Source of the DNA: an uncultured Gammaproteobacteria bacterium
Lineage (GTDB): Bacteria; Pseudomonadota; Gammaproteobacteria; PS1; Pseudothioglobaceae
Direction of reading: 5' to 3'
DNA: 44,371 bases
Assembly (NCBI GenBank): GCA_937896195.1
Contig: CALBNC010000064.1
Location: forward strand, 1-44,371
The notes under the pieces are model-generated. The model had not been told where the DNA came from and did not search any database. It saw nothing but the letters and a program-made list of their open reading frames with translations. The position numbers and the translations under genes are program-made. This document shows positions 27,671 to 36,619 of the stretch, one piece after another. Every line of letters begins with the position of its first letter. Within the stretch, counting starts at the first letter, position 1.

Positions 27671-28981
27671 TTGGAATTATTTGATCGCCAAAAAGATGCA
27701 GTAGGCCAAGGTGAAAGAACCTTATTGGTTTACGTTGAGCTCCCTAGTACTCGAAATATTCATAATGCTAAATCCGAATTTAAGGAATTAGCCCAATCCT
27801 CAGGATTGGTTATCCTCGAAACCATTCAAGTTAATCGAAATTCGACCAAGGCCCAATATTTTATTGGTACGGGTAAAGTGGATGAAATTGCACAAATGGT
27901 GCAAGAGCTTGAGCTTGATCTGGTGATTTTCTCATCTGAATTAACTCCTTCCCAAGAGCGTAATCTAGAAAAAACATTGCAATGCCAAGTGATGGACCGC
28001 ACCGGTCTTATCTTGGATATTTTTGCATTAAGAGCAAGCTCATTTGAAGGTAAGCTCCAAGTAGAGCTTGCGCAACTTAGGCATTTATCAACACGCTTGG
28101 TTCGTGGTTGGACTCATCTAGAGAGGCAAAAAGGTGGTATTGGTATGCGTGGACCTGGTGAAACGCAATTAGAAACTGATAAGCGTTTAATCGCCGTACG
28201 TATTAAAAATATTACTAGGCGCTTAGATAAAGTACATAAGCAAAGAGACCTAGGGCGTAAATCTCGAGTTAAAAACGAGTTACCCATGATTGCTTTGGCA
28301 GGCTACACCAATGCTGGAAAATCCACTTTGTTTAATACACTGACTGATGCGAAAGTATTTGCCCATGATCAGTTATTTGCAACACTGGACGCTACCATTA
28401 GGCGAGTTATATTGCCGGCTTCGGGGGAGGCCGTAATTGTTGATACAGTAGGTTTCATTCAAGACCTTCCGCATGACCTGGTTGATGCTTTTAAATCAAC
28501 TCTAGAGGAAACTAAGCGTTCTAATGTGCTGCTACATATTGTTGATGCGGCCGATGAATATAATATTGAAAAAATCGGCCAAGTTGAGGAAATTATCGAA
28601 GAAATCGGTGCCGGCAAAATTCCAACTATTTTGGTGATGAATAAAATTGACTGCTTAGATAATTTTACGCCACGATTAGATCGTGACGAATCAGGCAGGG
28701 TATATCGAGTTTGGATTTCTAGCCAAACTGGAGAGGGAATCGATTTACTATATCAAGCATTAGCAGAACAGCTCAGTGGTATGATGACACGAGCCAAAAT
28801 AGAGCTAGATGTTAAGAGTGCCCATATCCGTAGTGAAATATATGATATTGGCTATATCCACAACGAAAAGGTGGATGATTTTGGACAGTGGATACTTGAA
28901 ATTAACGTCACTCACCACTATCTATCTAAATTATTAAACAAGAAAGGTGTTAAGCTGTTATGGGAACAAAGTCAGAAGTAG
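27671..28981 (+). CDS. hflX: Ribosome-associated GTPase HflX
   Basis: HflX splits or rescues stalled ribosomes, notably after heat stress. The 436-residue protein has the HflX-specific N-terminal domain and the glycine-rich GGIGMRGPGETQLETD linker near residues 155-170. The GTPase domain follows, with G1 GYTNAGKST near 211-219, G3 DTVGF and G4 NKID. The start is TTG at 27671, 11 bases after clpX; no ATG nearby fits. Its 3' end overlaps lon by 22 bases. hflX usually sits next to hfq, so this position is unusual. Confidence 0.95.
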   Translation: MELFDRQKDAVGQGERTLLVYVELPSTRNIHNAKSEFKELAQSSGLVILETIQVNRNSTKAQYFIGTGKVDEIAQMVQELELDLVIFSSELTPSQERNLEKTLQCQVMDRTGLILDIFALRASSFEGKLQVELAQLRHLSTRLVRGWTHLERQKGGIGMRGPGETQLETDKRLIAVRIKNITRRLDKVHKQRDLGRKSRVKNELPMIALAGYTNAGKSTLFNTLTDAKVFAHDQLFATLDATIRRVILPASGEAVIVDTVGFIQDLPHDLVDAFKSTLEETKRSNVLLHIVDAADEYNIEKIGQVEEIIEEIGAGKIPTILVMNKIDCLDNFTPRLDRDESGRVYRVWISSQTGEGIDLLYQALAEQLSGMMTRAKIELDVKSAHIRSEIYDIGYIHNEKVDDFGQWILEINVTHHYLSKLLNKKGVKLLWEQSQK

Positions 28982-31296
28982 AAGAGATTGATTTAAAACT
29001 TGAAAGCGTTCCGTTACTACCCCTTAGAGATGTAGTTGTGTTTCCGCATACGGTGATGCCATTATTTGTCGGTAGAAAAACATCGGTTAATGCTATTACC
29101 CAGGCAATGGGTACCAATAAATACGTCTTCGTAGTTACTCAAAAAGATGATAAAGTTGAGAATCCTCAATTTGGTGACCTGCATGAAGTGGGTACGCTAG
29201 CAACCATCCTTCAAATGCTAAAACTGCCAGACGGCACTATTAAAGTTTTAGTGGAAGGTGTCAAACGTGCAAAAATTGAAGCGATCGTTGAGCTTGAAGA
29301 TTATAGTGAAGTGCGCCTAAGCGATCTCAGCTTAGAAGATGACAACGAAATAGAAGTTAAAGCGATAATGAAATTAGCTTTAGAAAGTTTTGAAAAATAC
29401 ATAAAGCTGAATAAGAAAATCCCTGAAGAGGTTTTAAAAATGCTTAAAGATGTAAGCGATGTTGAGCGTTTCAGTGATGTTATTATTGCTAATTTATCTA
29501 TAAAAGTTTCAGAGAAGCAAGCTTTATTGGGTGGAAATAATTCGCAAGCAAGGCTTGATAAAATCTTAACAGTCATTCAAAGTGAGATAGAAGTGCTCGA
29601 TACAGAGCAAAAGATTCAATCACGTGTGCGCAAGCAAATGGATTCTAACCAGCGTGATTATTATTTGAATGAGCAAATGAAGTCGATTCAAAAAGAGCTG
29701 GGCCAAGCAGAAGATGAAAGTGAAATTGAAGAGTTACAGTTAAGCATTAATAAAGCGAAAATGCCTAAAGATGCTAAAGAGAAGGCACAAAGCGAACTTA
29801 AGAAATTATCACGCATGTCTTCTCAATCGTCCGATGCCTCTATCATTCGTACCTATATTGAAAATTTGTGTGACGTTCCTTGGAAAAAGAAAACTATTAT
29901 CAATAAAGACCTTAAAAAGGCGCAAAAAATTCTTGATGATGATCACTACGGCCTAGACAAAGTAAAAGAGCGCATCTTGGAGCATTTAGCAGTGCAAACA
30001 CGTGTTTCACACAACAAGGCTAATATTCTATGTTTAGTAGGCCCTCCTGGCGTTGGAAAAACTTCTTTAGGTGAATCAATTGCCAGAGCAGTTAATCGTA
30101 AATACGTGCGTATGGCTTTAGGTGGTGTTCGTGATGAGGCAGAAATTCGTGGCCACAGGCGTACTTATATTGGTGCCATGCCAGGCTCGATTATTCAGAA
30201 AATGCAAAAGATTAAAGTAAAGAACCCTTTATTTTTACTTGATGAAATTGAAAAAATGGCCAGTGACTATCGTGGCGATCCATCAAGTGCCATGTTAGAA
30301 GTGCTAGATCCAGAGCAAAATCATACGTTTAATGATCATTACCTTGAAGTAGATTACGATCTTTCTCAAGTGATGTTTGTAGCAACAGCCAACTCGTTAG
30401 ATCTACCTCAGCCACTGTTAGACAGAATGGAAATTATCGAACTGGCAGGTTATACAGAAGACGAAAAAGTGCAAATTGCTAAGCGTCATTTGATTAAACA
30501 AGCCATGGAGGGTAACGGCATAAGAACGAGTGAAATTAACTTTAAAGATTCCGCTATTTTGGATATTATTCGATATTACACTCGTGAAGCCGGTGTTCGA
30601 GGGTTAAACAGAACCATCAGTACTATTTGTCGAAAAGTTGTGAAAGAGGTCGTATTAAAGAAGCGAAAAACTAAGGCAACCATTACTGATAAAAATTTAG
30701 AAAAGTATCTTGGTGTTAAAAAATTCCGCTTTGGTTTGGCAGAAGAAAATAATCAAGTTGGTGAAGTTACAGGTCTTGCCTGGACTTCAGTAGGTGGTGA
30801 TTTATTAACCATTGAAGCAACGGCTTACAAAGGTAAAGGCAAGCTAAATTACACAGGCCAGTTGGGCGATGTTATGAAGGAGTCTATTCAGGCTGCTATG
30901 AGTGTCACACGAACTCGTGCTAAAGAATTAGGCCTTGCCGATGACTTCCAGGAAAAGCTGGATATTCATATTCACGTTCCCGATGGCTCCACCCCTAAAG
31001 ACGGACCAAGTGCTGGTGCAGCAATGTGTACAGCGCTAGTATCTGTTTTAACGGGTAGAAAAGTAAAAGCAGATGTGGCAATGACCGGTGAAATCACACT
31101 ACGTGGTGAAATCACTCCCATTGGCGGCCTTAAAGAAAAAATGTTGGCCGCACTTCGTGGCGGCATTAAGACGGTCATCATTCCTGATGATAACGAACGT
31201 GAACTCTCTGAGGTGCCTGAGAAAATTAAAGGCCAGCTGAATGTGATCAAAGTTAAATGGATTGATGAAGTATTGGATATTGCTTTAGAGAAGTAA
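28960..31296 (+). CDS. lon: ATP-dependent protease Lon
   Basis: Lon degrades misfolded and regulatory proteins in the cytoplasm. The 778-residue protein has the substrate-binding LON domain (about 15-205, starting VPLLPLRDVVVFPHTVMPL) and a AAA+ domain with Walker A GPPGVGKT near 362-369 and FLLDEIEKM. The C-terminal protease domain carries the catalytic dyad S684 (KDGPSAGAAM) and K727 (GGLKEK). The ATG at 28960 lies inside the end of hflX, so translation of the two is coupled. A terminator follows. Confidence 0.97.
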   Translation: MGTKSEVEEIDLKLESVPLLPLRDVVVFPHTVMPLFVGRKTSVNAITQAMGTNKYVFVVTQKDDKVENPQFGDLHEVGTLATILQMLKLPDGTIKVLVEGVKRAKIEAIVELEDYSEVRLSDLSLEDDNEIEVKAIMKLALESFEKYIKLNKKIPEEVLKMLKDVSDVERFSDVIIANLSIKVSEKQALLGGNNSQARLDKILTVIQSEIEVLDTEQKIQSRVRKQMDSNQRDYYLNEQMKSIQKELGQAEDESEIEELQLSINKAKMPKDAKEKAQSELKKLSRMSSQSSDASIIRTYIENLCDVPWKKKTIINKDLKKAQKILDDDHYGLDKVKERILEHLAVQTRVSHNKANILCLVGPPGVGKTSLGESIARAVNRKYVRMALGGVRDEAEIRGHRRTYIGAMPGSIIQKMQKIKVKNPLFLLDEIEKMASDYRGDPSSAMLEVLDPEQNHTFNDHYLEVDYDLSQVMFVATANSLDLPQPLLDRMEIIELAGYTEDEKVQIAKRHLIKQAMEGNGIRTSEINFKDSAILDIIRYYTREAGVRGLNRTISTICRKVVKEVVLKKRKTKATITDKNLEKYLGVKKFRFGLAEENNQVGEVTGLAWTSVGGDLLTIEATAYKGKGKLNYTGQLGDVMKESIQAAMSVTRTRAKELGLADDFQEKLDIHIHVPDGSTPKDGPSAGAAMCTALVSVLTGRKVKADVAMTGEITLRGEITPIGGLKEKMLAALRGGIKTVIIPDDNERELSEVPEKIKGQLNVIKVKWIDEVLDIALEK

Positions 31297-31304
31297 TAAC
31301 ACCC

Positions 31305-31337
31305 AATAAAAAAGGCGCTTTAAGCGTCTTTTTTATT
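31305..31337. terminator. Bidirectional terminator between lon and the DsrE-like gene
   Basis: AATAAAAAAGGCGCT at 31305-31319 pairs with 31323-31337 (one G-T wobble) across a three-base loop. A-tract and T-tract ends make it suitable for both converging genes. Confidence 0.85.
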
Positions 31338-31355
31338 GAAGTAATATTAGCAAGC

Positions 31356-31766
31356 TTAAGGGCGGATATAAGAATAACCTTGCTGTTGTAATTCTCCAAT
31401 ACGAACAACGCCAGAAGGCGTTTTTCCAACACCATCTGTTAGTTCTGGAAAGTGACCCGTCTTTTTCTTAAAGCCATTCATGGTGTTTTGACAAGCGCTA
31501 AAAGTAACATCATTCATGGCCATTTTTTCAACACGACTTGCATTCTTACTGCCAGTTGTTAGAATGCCTAAACCTGGGCCATAAGCCACAATTTCGATAT
31601 CGACCTTACCAGCGCCATAGTATTTTTGTAAATTTGCAGCGTTGTTAAGCACAATTTTTTGTGTTCTGGCATCGTCAGTACTCACTTGAATGACGTATTT
31701 TGGATTGGCTGCTTGCACGTTAAAGACAAACAACAAAGTTACGATACTAAGTAATATTTTTTTCAT
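31356..31766 (-). CDS. Periplasmic DsrE-like protein
   Basis: The 136-residue precursor has a signal peptide (residues 1-19, ending VQA) and a DsrE/DsrF-like fold: a YVIQVSTDD strand, then KIVLNNAANLQKYYG, IEIVAYGPGLGIL and VTFSACQNTM with C92 at the position of the conserved family cysteine. Cytoplasmic relatives (DsrE, TusD) relay sulfur on this cysteine. Exported versions are common in sulfur-oxidising bacteria but their role is not settled. The ATG has a strong GGGGGAG box. Confidence 0.8.
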   Translation of the reverse strand: MKKILLSIVTLLFVFNVQAANPKYVIQVSTDDARTQKIVLNNAANLQKYYGAGKVDIEIVAYGPGLGILTTGSKNASRVEKMAMNDVTFSACQNTMNGFKKKTGHFPELTDGVGKTPSGVVRIGELQQQGYSYIRP

Positions 31767-31788
31767 GATTCTCCCCCAAGAGTTATCG

Positions 31789-31808
31789 TGCCTTTAATAT
31801 TAAAGGCA
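31789..31808. repeat. Perfect 20-bp palindrome between rsmB and the DsrE-like gene
   Basis: TGCCTTTAATATTAAAGGCA is identical to its reverse complement. It lies 3 bp after the rsmB stop and 22 bp before the DsrE-like start (both minus strand). No T-run follows on either strand, so it is a poor terminator; an operator or mRNA-stabilising hairpin are alternatives. Confidence 0.5.
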
Positions 31809-31811
31809 AAG

Positions 31812-33077
31812 CTATTCTACCGCTTTTTGTAGTTTAGCGTAATAAAATCCATCAAAATTATGGATTGGGAGTTGTTGTATTCCTACAGAGGTTTTAATAC
31901 CCCAATCTAAGTCTATTTTGGTTTCTTTAGCATCTTCATGAGACTCTAAAAATCGTGTTATTTGCTGTTCATTCTCAGTTTTTAAAATCGAACAGGTAGC
32001 ATATAATAATGTACCACCAGGTTTAAGCATGGTCCATAAGTTTTCTAATATTTGTTGTTGCAAAGTAACTAGCGCTGCAATATCTTTGGGTTTTCTAAGC
32101 AGTTTGATATCAGGATGCCTTCGGATGACACCAGTAGCTGAACAAGGCGCATCTAACAATATTTTGTCAAATAATTCACCATCCCACCAATCATATTGTT
32201 GAGCTTGGCCTTGAATAACTTTAACAGAGCTAATATTAAAACGTTGAAGGTTTTCTTGCACACGCTCCAGTCTATACTCATCGCTGTCAATTGCTACAAT
32301 AGAAGCTTTGGGCGCTAGTTCACATAAATGCGTGGTTTTTCCACCAGGAGCACTGCAAGCATCAAGAATATACTCATGATTTTGTGGATCTAATAAAGTA
32401 GCAGATAGTTGTGCCGAGCCGTCTTGAACATAACAAGCACCAGACTCAAATTCTGGCAAGTTAAAGACACTAGTTGCCTGATCTAAAACAAGCGCTTGAG
32501 GTGCAATTTTAATCTTCTGAGTGGTGATACCGCATTCACTAAGTTGTTGTTGATATTTATCAAGCTGAAAATCAGGATGAACGCGAATAGTCATCGGTGC
32601 CTGAGTATTGTTTTGCTTAAATATTTGTTCAAAGTCTTGAGGGTAGTATTGTTTAATTTTTTTAACTAGCCAAGTTGGATGTGATGCGTGTTTTTCACTT
32701 AGCAGCTTACCCTTATCTCGATCAATTTGCCTGAGTATGGCATTGACCAAACCCTTAGCCCAGGGTTTATCAATGGTATTGGCCACATCAACTGTTTCAA
32801 AAATACTGGCATGTGCTGCTATATTGGAATGCAGTATTTGATAGGCGCCTAGCAAAATAAGGCAATGAATATCTAGGTCTTCTTTTTTTAAAGAATGCTT
32901 AAGTAAATCAGTAACAATATCATTCAGTTGATGATAAAAACGAATGGTTCCAAAAACCAATGACTTGGTTAGTGAACTATTTTGATCAGGATAGACAAAG
33001 GCAGAAAGTGATTTTTTTTCTAAAACAACCCAACAAATTGCATCTAAAGCAACAAGGCGTACATTGCTATTTTCCAA
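31812..33077 (-). CDS. rsmB: 16S rRNA m5C967 methyltransferase RsmB
   Basis: RsmB methylates C967 of 16S rRNA using S-adenosylmethionine. The 421-residue protein has an N-terminal NusB-like RNA-binding domain (about 1-130) and a C-terminal Rossmann methyltransferase with DACSAPGGKTTH (239-250), DAPCSATGVIRRHPD (309-323) and YATCSIL (359-365). The two catalytic cysteines are C312 and C362. Its start overlaps the end of the upstream DsbC-like gene by 11 bases. The neighbours are not rRNA-related. Confidence 0.95.
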   Translation of the reverse strand: MENSNVRLVALDAICWVVLEKKSLSAFVYPDQNSSLTKSLVFGTIRFYHQLNDIVTDLLKHSLKKEDLDIHCLILLGAYQILHSNIAAHASIFETVDVANTIDKPWAKGLVNAILRQIDRDKGKLLSEKHASHPTWLVKKIKQYYPQDFEQIFKQNNTQAPMTIRVHPDFQLDKYQQQLSECGITTQKIKIAPQALVLDQATSVFNLPEFESGACYVQDGSAQLSATLLDPQNHEYILDACSAPGGKTTHLCELAPKASIVAIDSDEYRLERVQENLQRFNISSVKVIQGQAQQYDWWDGELFDKILLDAPCSATGVIRRHPDIKLLRKPKDIAALVTLQQQILENLWTMLKPGGTLLYATCSILKTENEQQITRFLESHEDAKETKIDLDWGIKTSVGIQQLPIHNFDGFYYAKLQKAVE

Positions 33078-33786
33078 GAGTTACTAGGATCTTGCTTAAT
33101 AACTTATCAGCAGGCAAAAAGCCAGGTAAATGAGTGCCATCTGATAAGAAAATAGCCGGCGTACCTGTAACGCCTAGTTGTTTAGAAATGGCTAATTGAT
33201 CGGCAACCGGATTATCACAATTAGGAGCGTCAACAATAGTGCCGCTATCATTATAATCATCCATAGCTTGATTTCTATCATCTGCACACCAGATTTTTTG
33301 CATCTTAGCTTGGGCCTTAGGGTGTAATGAAGCCAGAGGAGAGGCAAGATATTTCACACTAATACCTAAATCATTCATCTGCCCTATGCTGTTATGTAGT
33401 CGTCTACAGTAAGGACAGTCAACATCAGTAAATACATGAACCTGATATTTTTCATTTTGAGCTTTGTAGATAATTTTATCGCTATCTTTGATAGTATTGA
33501 TGAGTGCTAATTTTAAGTTTTTGACTTTGCTACTTTTTTGAATTAAACTTCTAGTCTTTATATTGATCACATCGCCTTGAATTAAGTATTGACCATCTTC
33601 AGAAATCAACATAGAGTCAATTGGATTGTAAGTGATTACTTCATACACGCCTTTAAAAGGTGAATCGGTAATATCTTTTTTATCGATTCCATCAAAGAAG
33701 CGACTTAAATTTTGAATGACTTCATCTTTTGTGGCGAATGCTGAGTTAGATAAAAGTGCAATAACTAGTAATAGAGATTTAATCAT
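33067..33786 (-). CDS. dsbC: Periplasmic thiol:disulfide isomerase, DsbC family
   Basis: DsbC-type proteins reshuffle wrong disulfides in the periplasm. The 239-residue precursor has a signal peptide (residues 1-18, ending AFA), a short N-terminal dimerisation domain (about 20-80) and a thioredoxin domain with active site CPYC at 124-127. A second cysteine pair follows (WCADD and PNCDN), as in E. coli DsbC, and the cis-proline segment TGTPAIF. The disulfide partners could include exported proteins encoded nearby. The call is firm to family level; DsbG-like variants are less likely given CPYC. Confidence 0.9.
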   Translation of the reverse strand: MIKSLLLVIALLSNSAFATKDEVIQNLSRFFDGIDKKDITDSPFKGVYEVITYNPIDSMLISEDGQYLIQGDVINIKTRSLIQKSSKVKNLKLALINTIKDSDKIIYKAQNEKYQVHVFTDVDCPYCRRLHNSIGQMNDLGISVKYLASPLASLHPKAQAKMQKIWCADDRNQAMDDYNDSGTIVDAPNCDNPVADQLAISKQLGVTGTPAIFLSDGTHLPGFLPADKLLSKILVTLGK

Positions 33787-33869
33787 GATAAAAATATAAT
33801 GGAAAAATGAATAAATTTTACCTTTTTAGGTAGAATATCGCCAATATATTTTTTTATTTAGGAAGTGAT

Positions 33870-35294
33870 GTGGAATTCTCATTAATTAATACACAAATAC
33901 AAAAATTTGACGGCGATACAGTGGTTGTTTTTTCTAATTCAGAGGTCACTTTTAACGATGTCAATATTCAGCAATTGATAGAGTTGAATCATTTTGAATC
34001 AAAGCCGGGAGCAACGTTATTACTTAGCCTAGTTCAGGGCTTTAAGGCTAGTAAGGTGCTAGTTGTAGGTTTAGGTGATTTGCCAAATAATGCTAAAAAT
34101 TACATCAAAGCATTAACAGCTGCAAGTGGCATATTAAGCTCAACCAAAACAAAGAGTGCTATGGTTGCTCAGGTTGATATTGAAAATTTCGATGAAAGCT
34201 GGACTCATAAAGTCTCAGCAAGAGTTCTAAAAGATGCCGATTATGAAATCCAGCAAGTGGGCGCGCAGGAAAAAACAGGTACTCTTGAAAATATTGCTAT
34301 TCAATCTACACACAATGATGCTCATGAGCTACTTCAGGGCAGCTCTATCGCGAGTGGCATGAAACTTGCACGCCATTTAGGAGATCTACCCTCAAATATT
34401 TGTACGCCAACTTACTTGGCGCAAACGGCGCAAGACTTAGCTAAAGAGTTTGATCTTGAGTGTGAAATTTTAGAAGAATCTGATATGTCTGCATTAGGTA
34501 TGGGTTCGTTGTTGTCTGTTTCAAAAGGTTCAATTGAGCCGCCAAAGCTAATTAGCTTAAGTTATAAAGGCGATGCAAATTCAAAGCCGATTGTATTGGT
34601 AGGTAAAGGTGTTACGTTTGATAGTGGTGGTATTTCACTTAAACCTGGCGCTGGTATGGATGAAATGAAATATGACATGTGTGGCGCTGCTTCTGTGATC
34701 GGAACAATGCGTGCTATTGCTGAAATGAAACCCAAGCTAAACCTAACCATAGTTGTTCCAGCTGTTGAGAATATGCCTGCACATAATGCTTCAAAACCTG
34801 GTGACGTGGTTACTTCAATGTCAGGGCAAACCATCGAGATTTTAAATACAGATGCAGAAGGGCGTTTAATTTTGTGTGATGCATTAACCTATGTTGAGAA
34901 ATTTAATCCAGAAGTTGTGATTGACACAGCAACTCTAACTGGTGCAGTGATTGTGGCATTAGGAAAGCATCATTGTGGACTAATGGCTAATGATCAAGAC
35001 TTAGCGAATGATTTAATTTCTGCAGGAAAGGAGTCTCTAGATACCGCGTGGCAGCTACCACTTGATGATGAATATGATGAATTACTTAAATCTAATTTTG
35101 CTGACATGGGTAATATTGGTGGGCGTGAAGCAGGCAGTGTAACAGCAGCTTGTTTCCTAGCCAGATATACCAAGAATTATCGCTGGGCACATTTAGATAT
35201 TGCAGGTACCGCATGGGTAAGTGGCGCTAAAAAAGGCGCAACAGGAAGACCTGTGCCACTATTAACGCAATATATTCTAGACCGCGCTAAATAA
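33870..35294 (+). CDS. pepA: Leucyl aminopeptidase PepA (M17)
   Basis: PepA removes N-terminal residues from peptides and, in E. coli, also binds DNA in recombination and carAB regulation. The 474-residue protein has the two-metal site of family M17: VGKGVTFDSGGISLKPG (K246, D251), D269 in YDMCGAAS and NTDAEGRL (D328, E330, R332). The start is GTG 33870, with AGGA six bases upstream; an ATG two bases before is out of frame. It is divergent from the DsbC-like gene across 83 bp and 9 bp upstream of ppnP. Confidence 0.95.
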   Translation: MEFSLINTQIQKFDGDTVVVFSNSEVTFNDVNIQQLIELNHFESKPGATLLLSLVQGFKASKVLVVGLGDLPNNAKNYIKALTAASGILSSTKTKSAMVAQVDIENFDESWTHKVSARVLKDADYEIQQVGAQEKTGTLENIAIQSTHNDAHELLQGSSIASGMKLARHLGDLPSNICTPTYLAQTAQDLAKEFDLECEILEESDMSALGMGSLLSVSKGSIEPPKLISLSYKGDANSKPIVLVGKGVTFDSGGISLKPGAGMDEMKYDMCGAASVIGTMRAIAEMKPKLNLTIVVPAVENMPAHNASKPGDVVTSMSGQTIEILNTDAEGRLILCDALTYVEKFNPEVVIDTATLTGAVIVALGKHHCGLMANDQDLANDLISAGKESLDTAWQLPLDDEYDELLKSNFADMGNIGGREAGSVTAACFLARYTKNYRWAHLDIAGTAWVSGAKKGATGRPVPLLTQYILDRAK

Positions 35295-35303
35295 GGAAAT
35301 AAT

Positions 35304-35615
35304 ATGTCAAGTTTTGAAAATGTAGAAGTAATTAAAGCTGCTAATATTTATTTTGATGGCAAGGTGACATCGAGAGTTGTAGTATTCGCAGATGGCTCAA
35401 AAAAGACCCTGGGAATCATGATGCCGGGTGATTATGAGTTCGGAACTGATGAGAATGAACTAATGGAAATTCAGGCGGGAGAAATGGATGTATTGTTGCC
35501 AGGTGAGAATGATTGGCAGACATTTGCCAAAGGTTCATCTTTTAAGGTTGCTAAAGATTCAAGCTTTAAATTACAAGTGAAAGAAGTAACCGACTACTGT
35601 TGCTCTTATTTTTGA
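35304..35615 (+). CDS. ppnP: Pyrimidine/purine nucleoside phosphorylase PpnP
   Basis: PpnP (formerly DUF1255/YaiE) is a small cupin that splits nucleosides with phosphate. The 103-residue protein matches the family in length and pattern: NIYFDGKVTSRVV near residues 15-27, GIMMPGDYEFGT near 37-48, and FKVAKDSSFKL with VTDYCCSYF at the end. It probably shares a transcript with pepA. Its last 10 bases overlap the end of the convergent MBL-fold gene. Confidence 0.92.
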   Translation: MSSFENVEVIKAANIYFDGKVTSRVVVFADGSKKTLGIMMPGDYEFGTDENELMEIQAGEMDVLLPGENDWQTFAKGSSFKVAKDSSFKLQVKEVTDYCCSYF

Positions 35616-36556
35616 GCCTCTTTATCTAGCCAAACACCCAAGCCCTGGGCGCAGATTTCCAAGTCACCTTTAAATAATTTAATTTGTTGTTGCTCATCAA
35701 GTTCAACACCATGTTGAGTTGCGATATTAAGTAAATATTTAAGCAATGAGTCTTTAATAACCTTATGACGACTTTCCTCATCAGCTGATTTTTTAGCGAT
35801 AGCAACAAAACCATTGATATGTTGGTTAAGCATGTCAGCAGATTCTTTTGTAAATTCTATCCTGTTGAAATGAGTTAAATAAGCAAATTTTGGCTTAAGC
35901 ATTAGTAGTTTATTAACCGTACCAATCCAAACCTGAGGATCAAATTGTACGGGTGTCGTCGGTGGAAAAATCAACACACCTTGTTCAGTATCAAATTCAC
36001 GATAACTCACTCCTAGTGTATCACCAGAAAAAATACCTCTAGACTGTTCATCCCAAATACATAAATGATGTCTAGCATGACCAGGTGTGTCGATAAATTT
36101 TAAAATTCTTCCACCTAAACTAATAATATCTCCATCTTTTGCAATAACAACTTTGTTTGATGGAATGGGGATTAGGTCACCTAAAAACTGTTTAAAGAAT
36201 AATTCTCCATAGACACCAATCACACCAGCCCGCAATTTGGAAGGGTCAATTAAATGTTGAGCACCGCGCTCATGAACCAGAACATTAGCATTGGGCAAGT
36301 GTTTTATTAACTCACCAGCACCACCCGCATGATCTAAGTGAATATGCGTGAGAATAATATGATCAACGGCTTCGACCTCTATGTTTTTTTCTTTTAAGGT
36401 GGCTAATAGGTTGGGTACTGACAAGTAACAGCCAGTATCAACAAAGGCAGCTCGACCATTATGTTCAATTAAATAAGCAGCTACAAAATCTTTTCGCATA
36501 TGCTCAGTATCAATACAAGTAATGTTAAATTCTAGTTCGTGATAAGTAGGTTTCAT
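35606..36556 (-). CDS. MBL-fold metallo-hydrolase
   Basis: The 316-residue protein has the metallo-beta-lactamase fold signature THIHLDHAGG (H71, H73, D75, H76). DTPGHARHH supplies the next histidine, FSGDTLG the bridging aspartate, and YLTHFNR the last ligand region. This is a two-metal hydrolase of the broad group that includes glyoxalase II-like and sulfur-dioxygenase-like enzymes, but I cannot name the substrate. The C-terminal part (about 230-316) is helical. No signal peptide is seen. A terminator for the upstream gene separates it from the DUF302 gene. Confidence 0.85.
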   Translation of the reverse strand: MKPTYHELEFNITCIDTEHMRKDFVAAYLIEHNGRAAFVDTGCYLSVPNLLATLKEKNIEVEAVDHIILTHIHLDHAGGAGELIKHLPNANVLVHERGAQHLIDPSKLRAGVIGVYGELFFKQFLGDLIPIPSNKVVIAKDGDIISLGGRILKFIDTPGHARHHLCIWDEQSRGIFSGDTLGVSYREFDTEQGVLIFPPTTPVQFDPQVWIGTVNKLLMLKPKFAYLTHFNRIEFTKESADMLNQHINGFVAIAKKSADEESRHKVIKDSLLKYLLNIATQHGVELDEQQQIKLFKGDLEICAQGLGVWLDKEAQK

Positions 36557-36572
36557 AATCTTATTTTAGATC

Positions 36573-36600
36573 AAAAAAAACCGCCCAATTGGGCGGTTTT
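36573..36600 (-). terminator. Intrinsic terminator after the DUF302 gene
   Basis: AAAACCGCCCAATTGGGCGGTTTT at 36577-36600 is a perfect palindrome (stem with a minimal loop). On the minus strand it is followed by an extended T-run (A-run from 36573). It ends the DUF302 transcript and lies just upstream of the MBL-fold gene. Confidence 0.85.
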
Positions 36601-36619
36601 TAACTGAATTTTTAGTCGT

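Noticed and set aside
31789..31808. Palindrome as the rsmB terminator
   Set aside because: There is no T-run on either strand and almost no loop.
33795..33800. TATAAT between the DsbC-like gene and pepA as the pepA promoter
   Set aside because: No matching -35 is visible and the distance to the start is long; TAGAAT at 33831 is equally weak.
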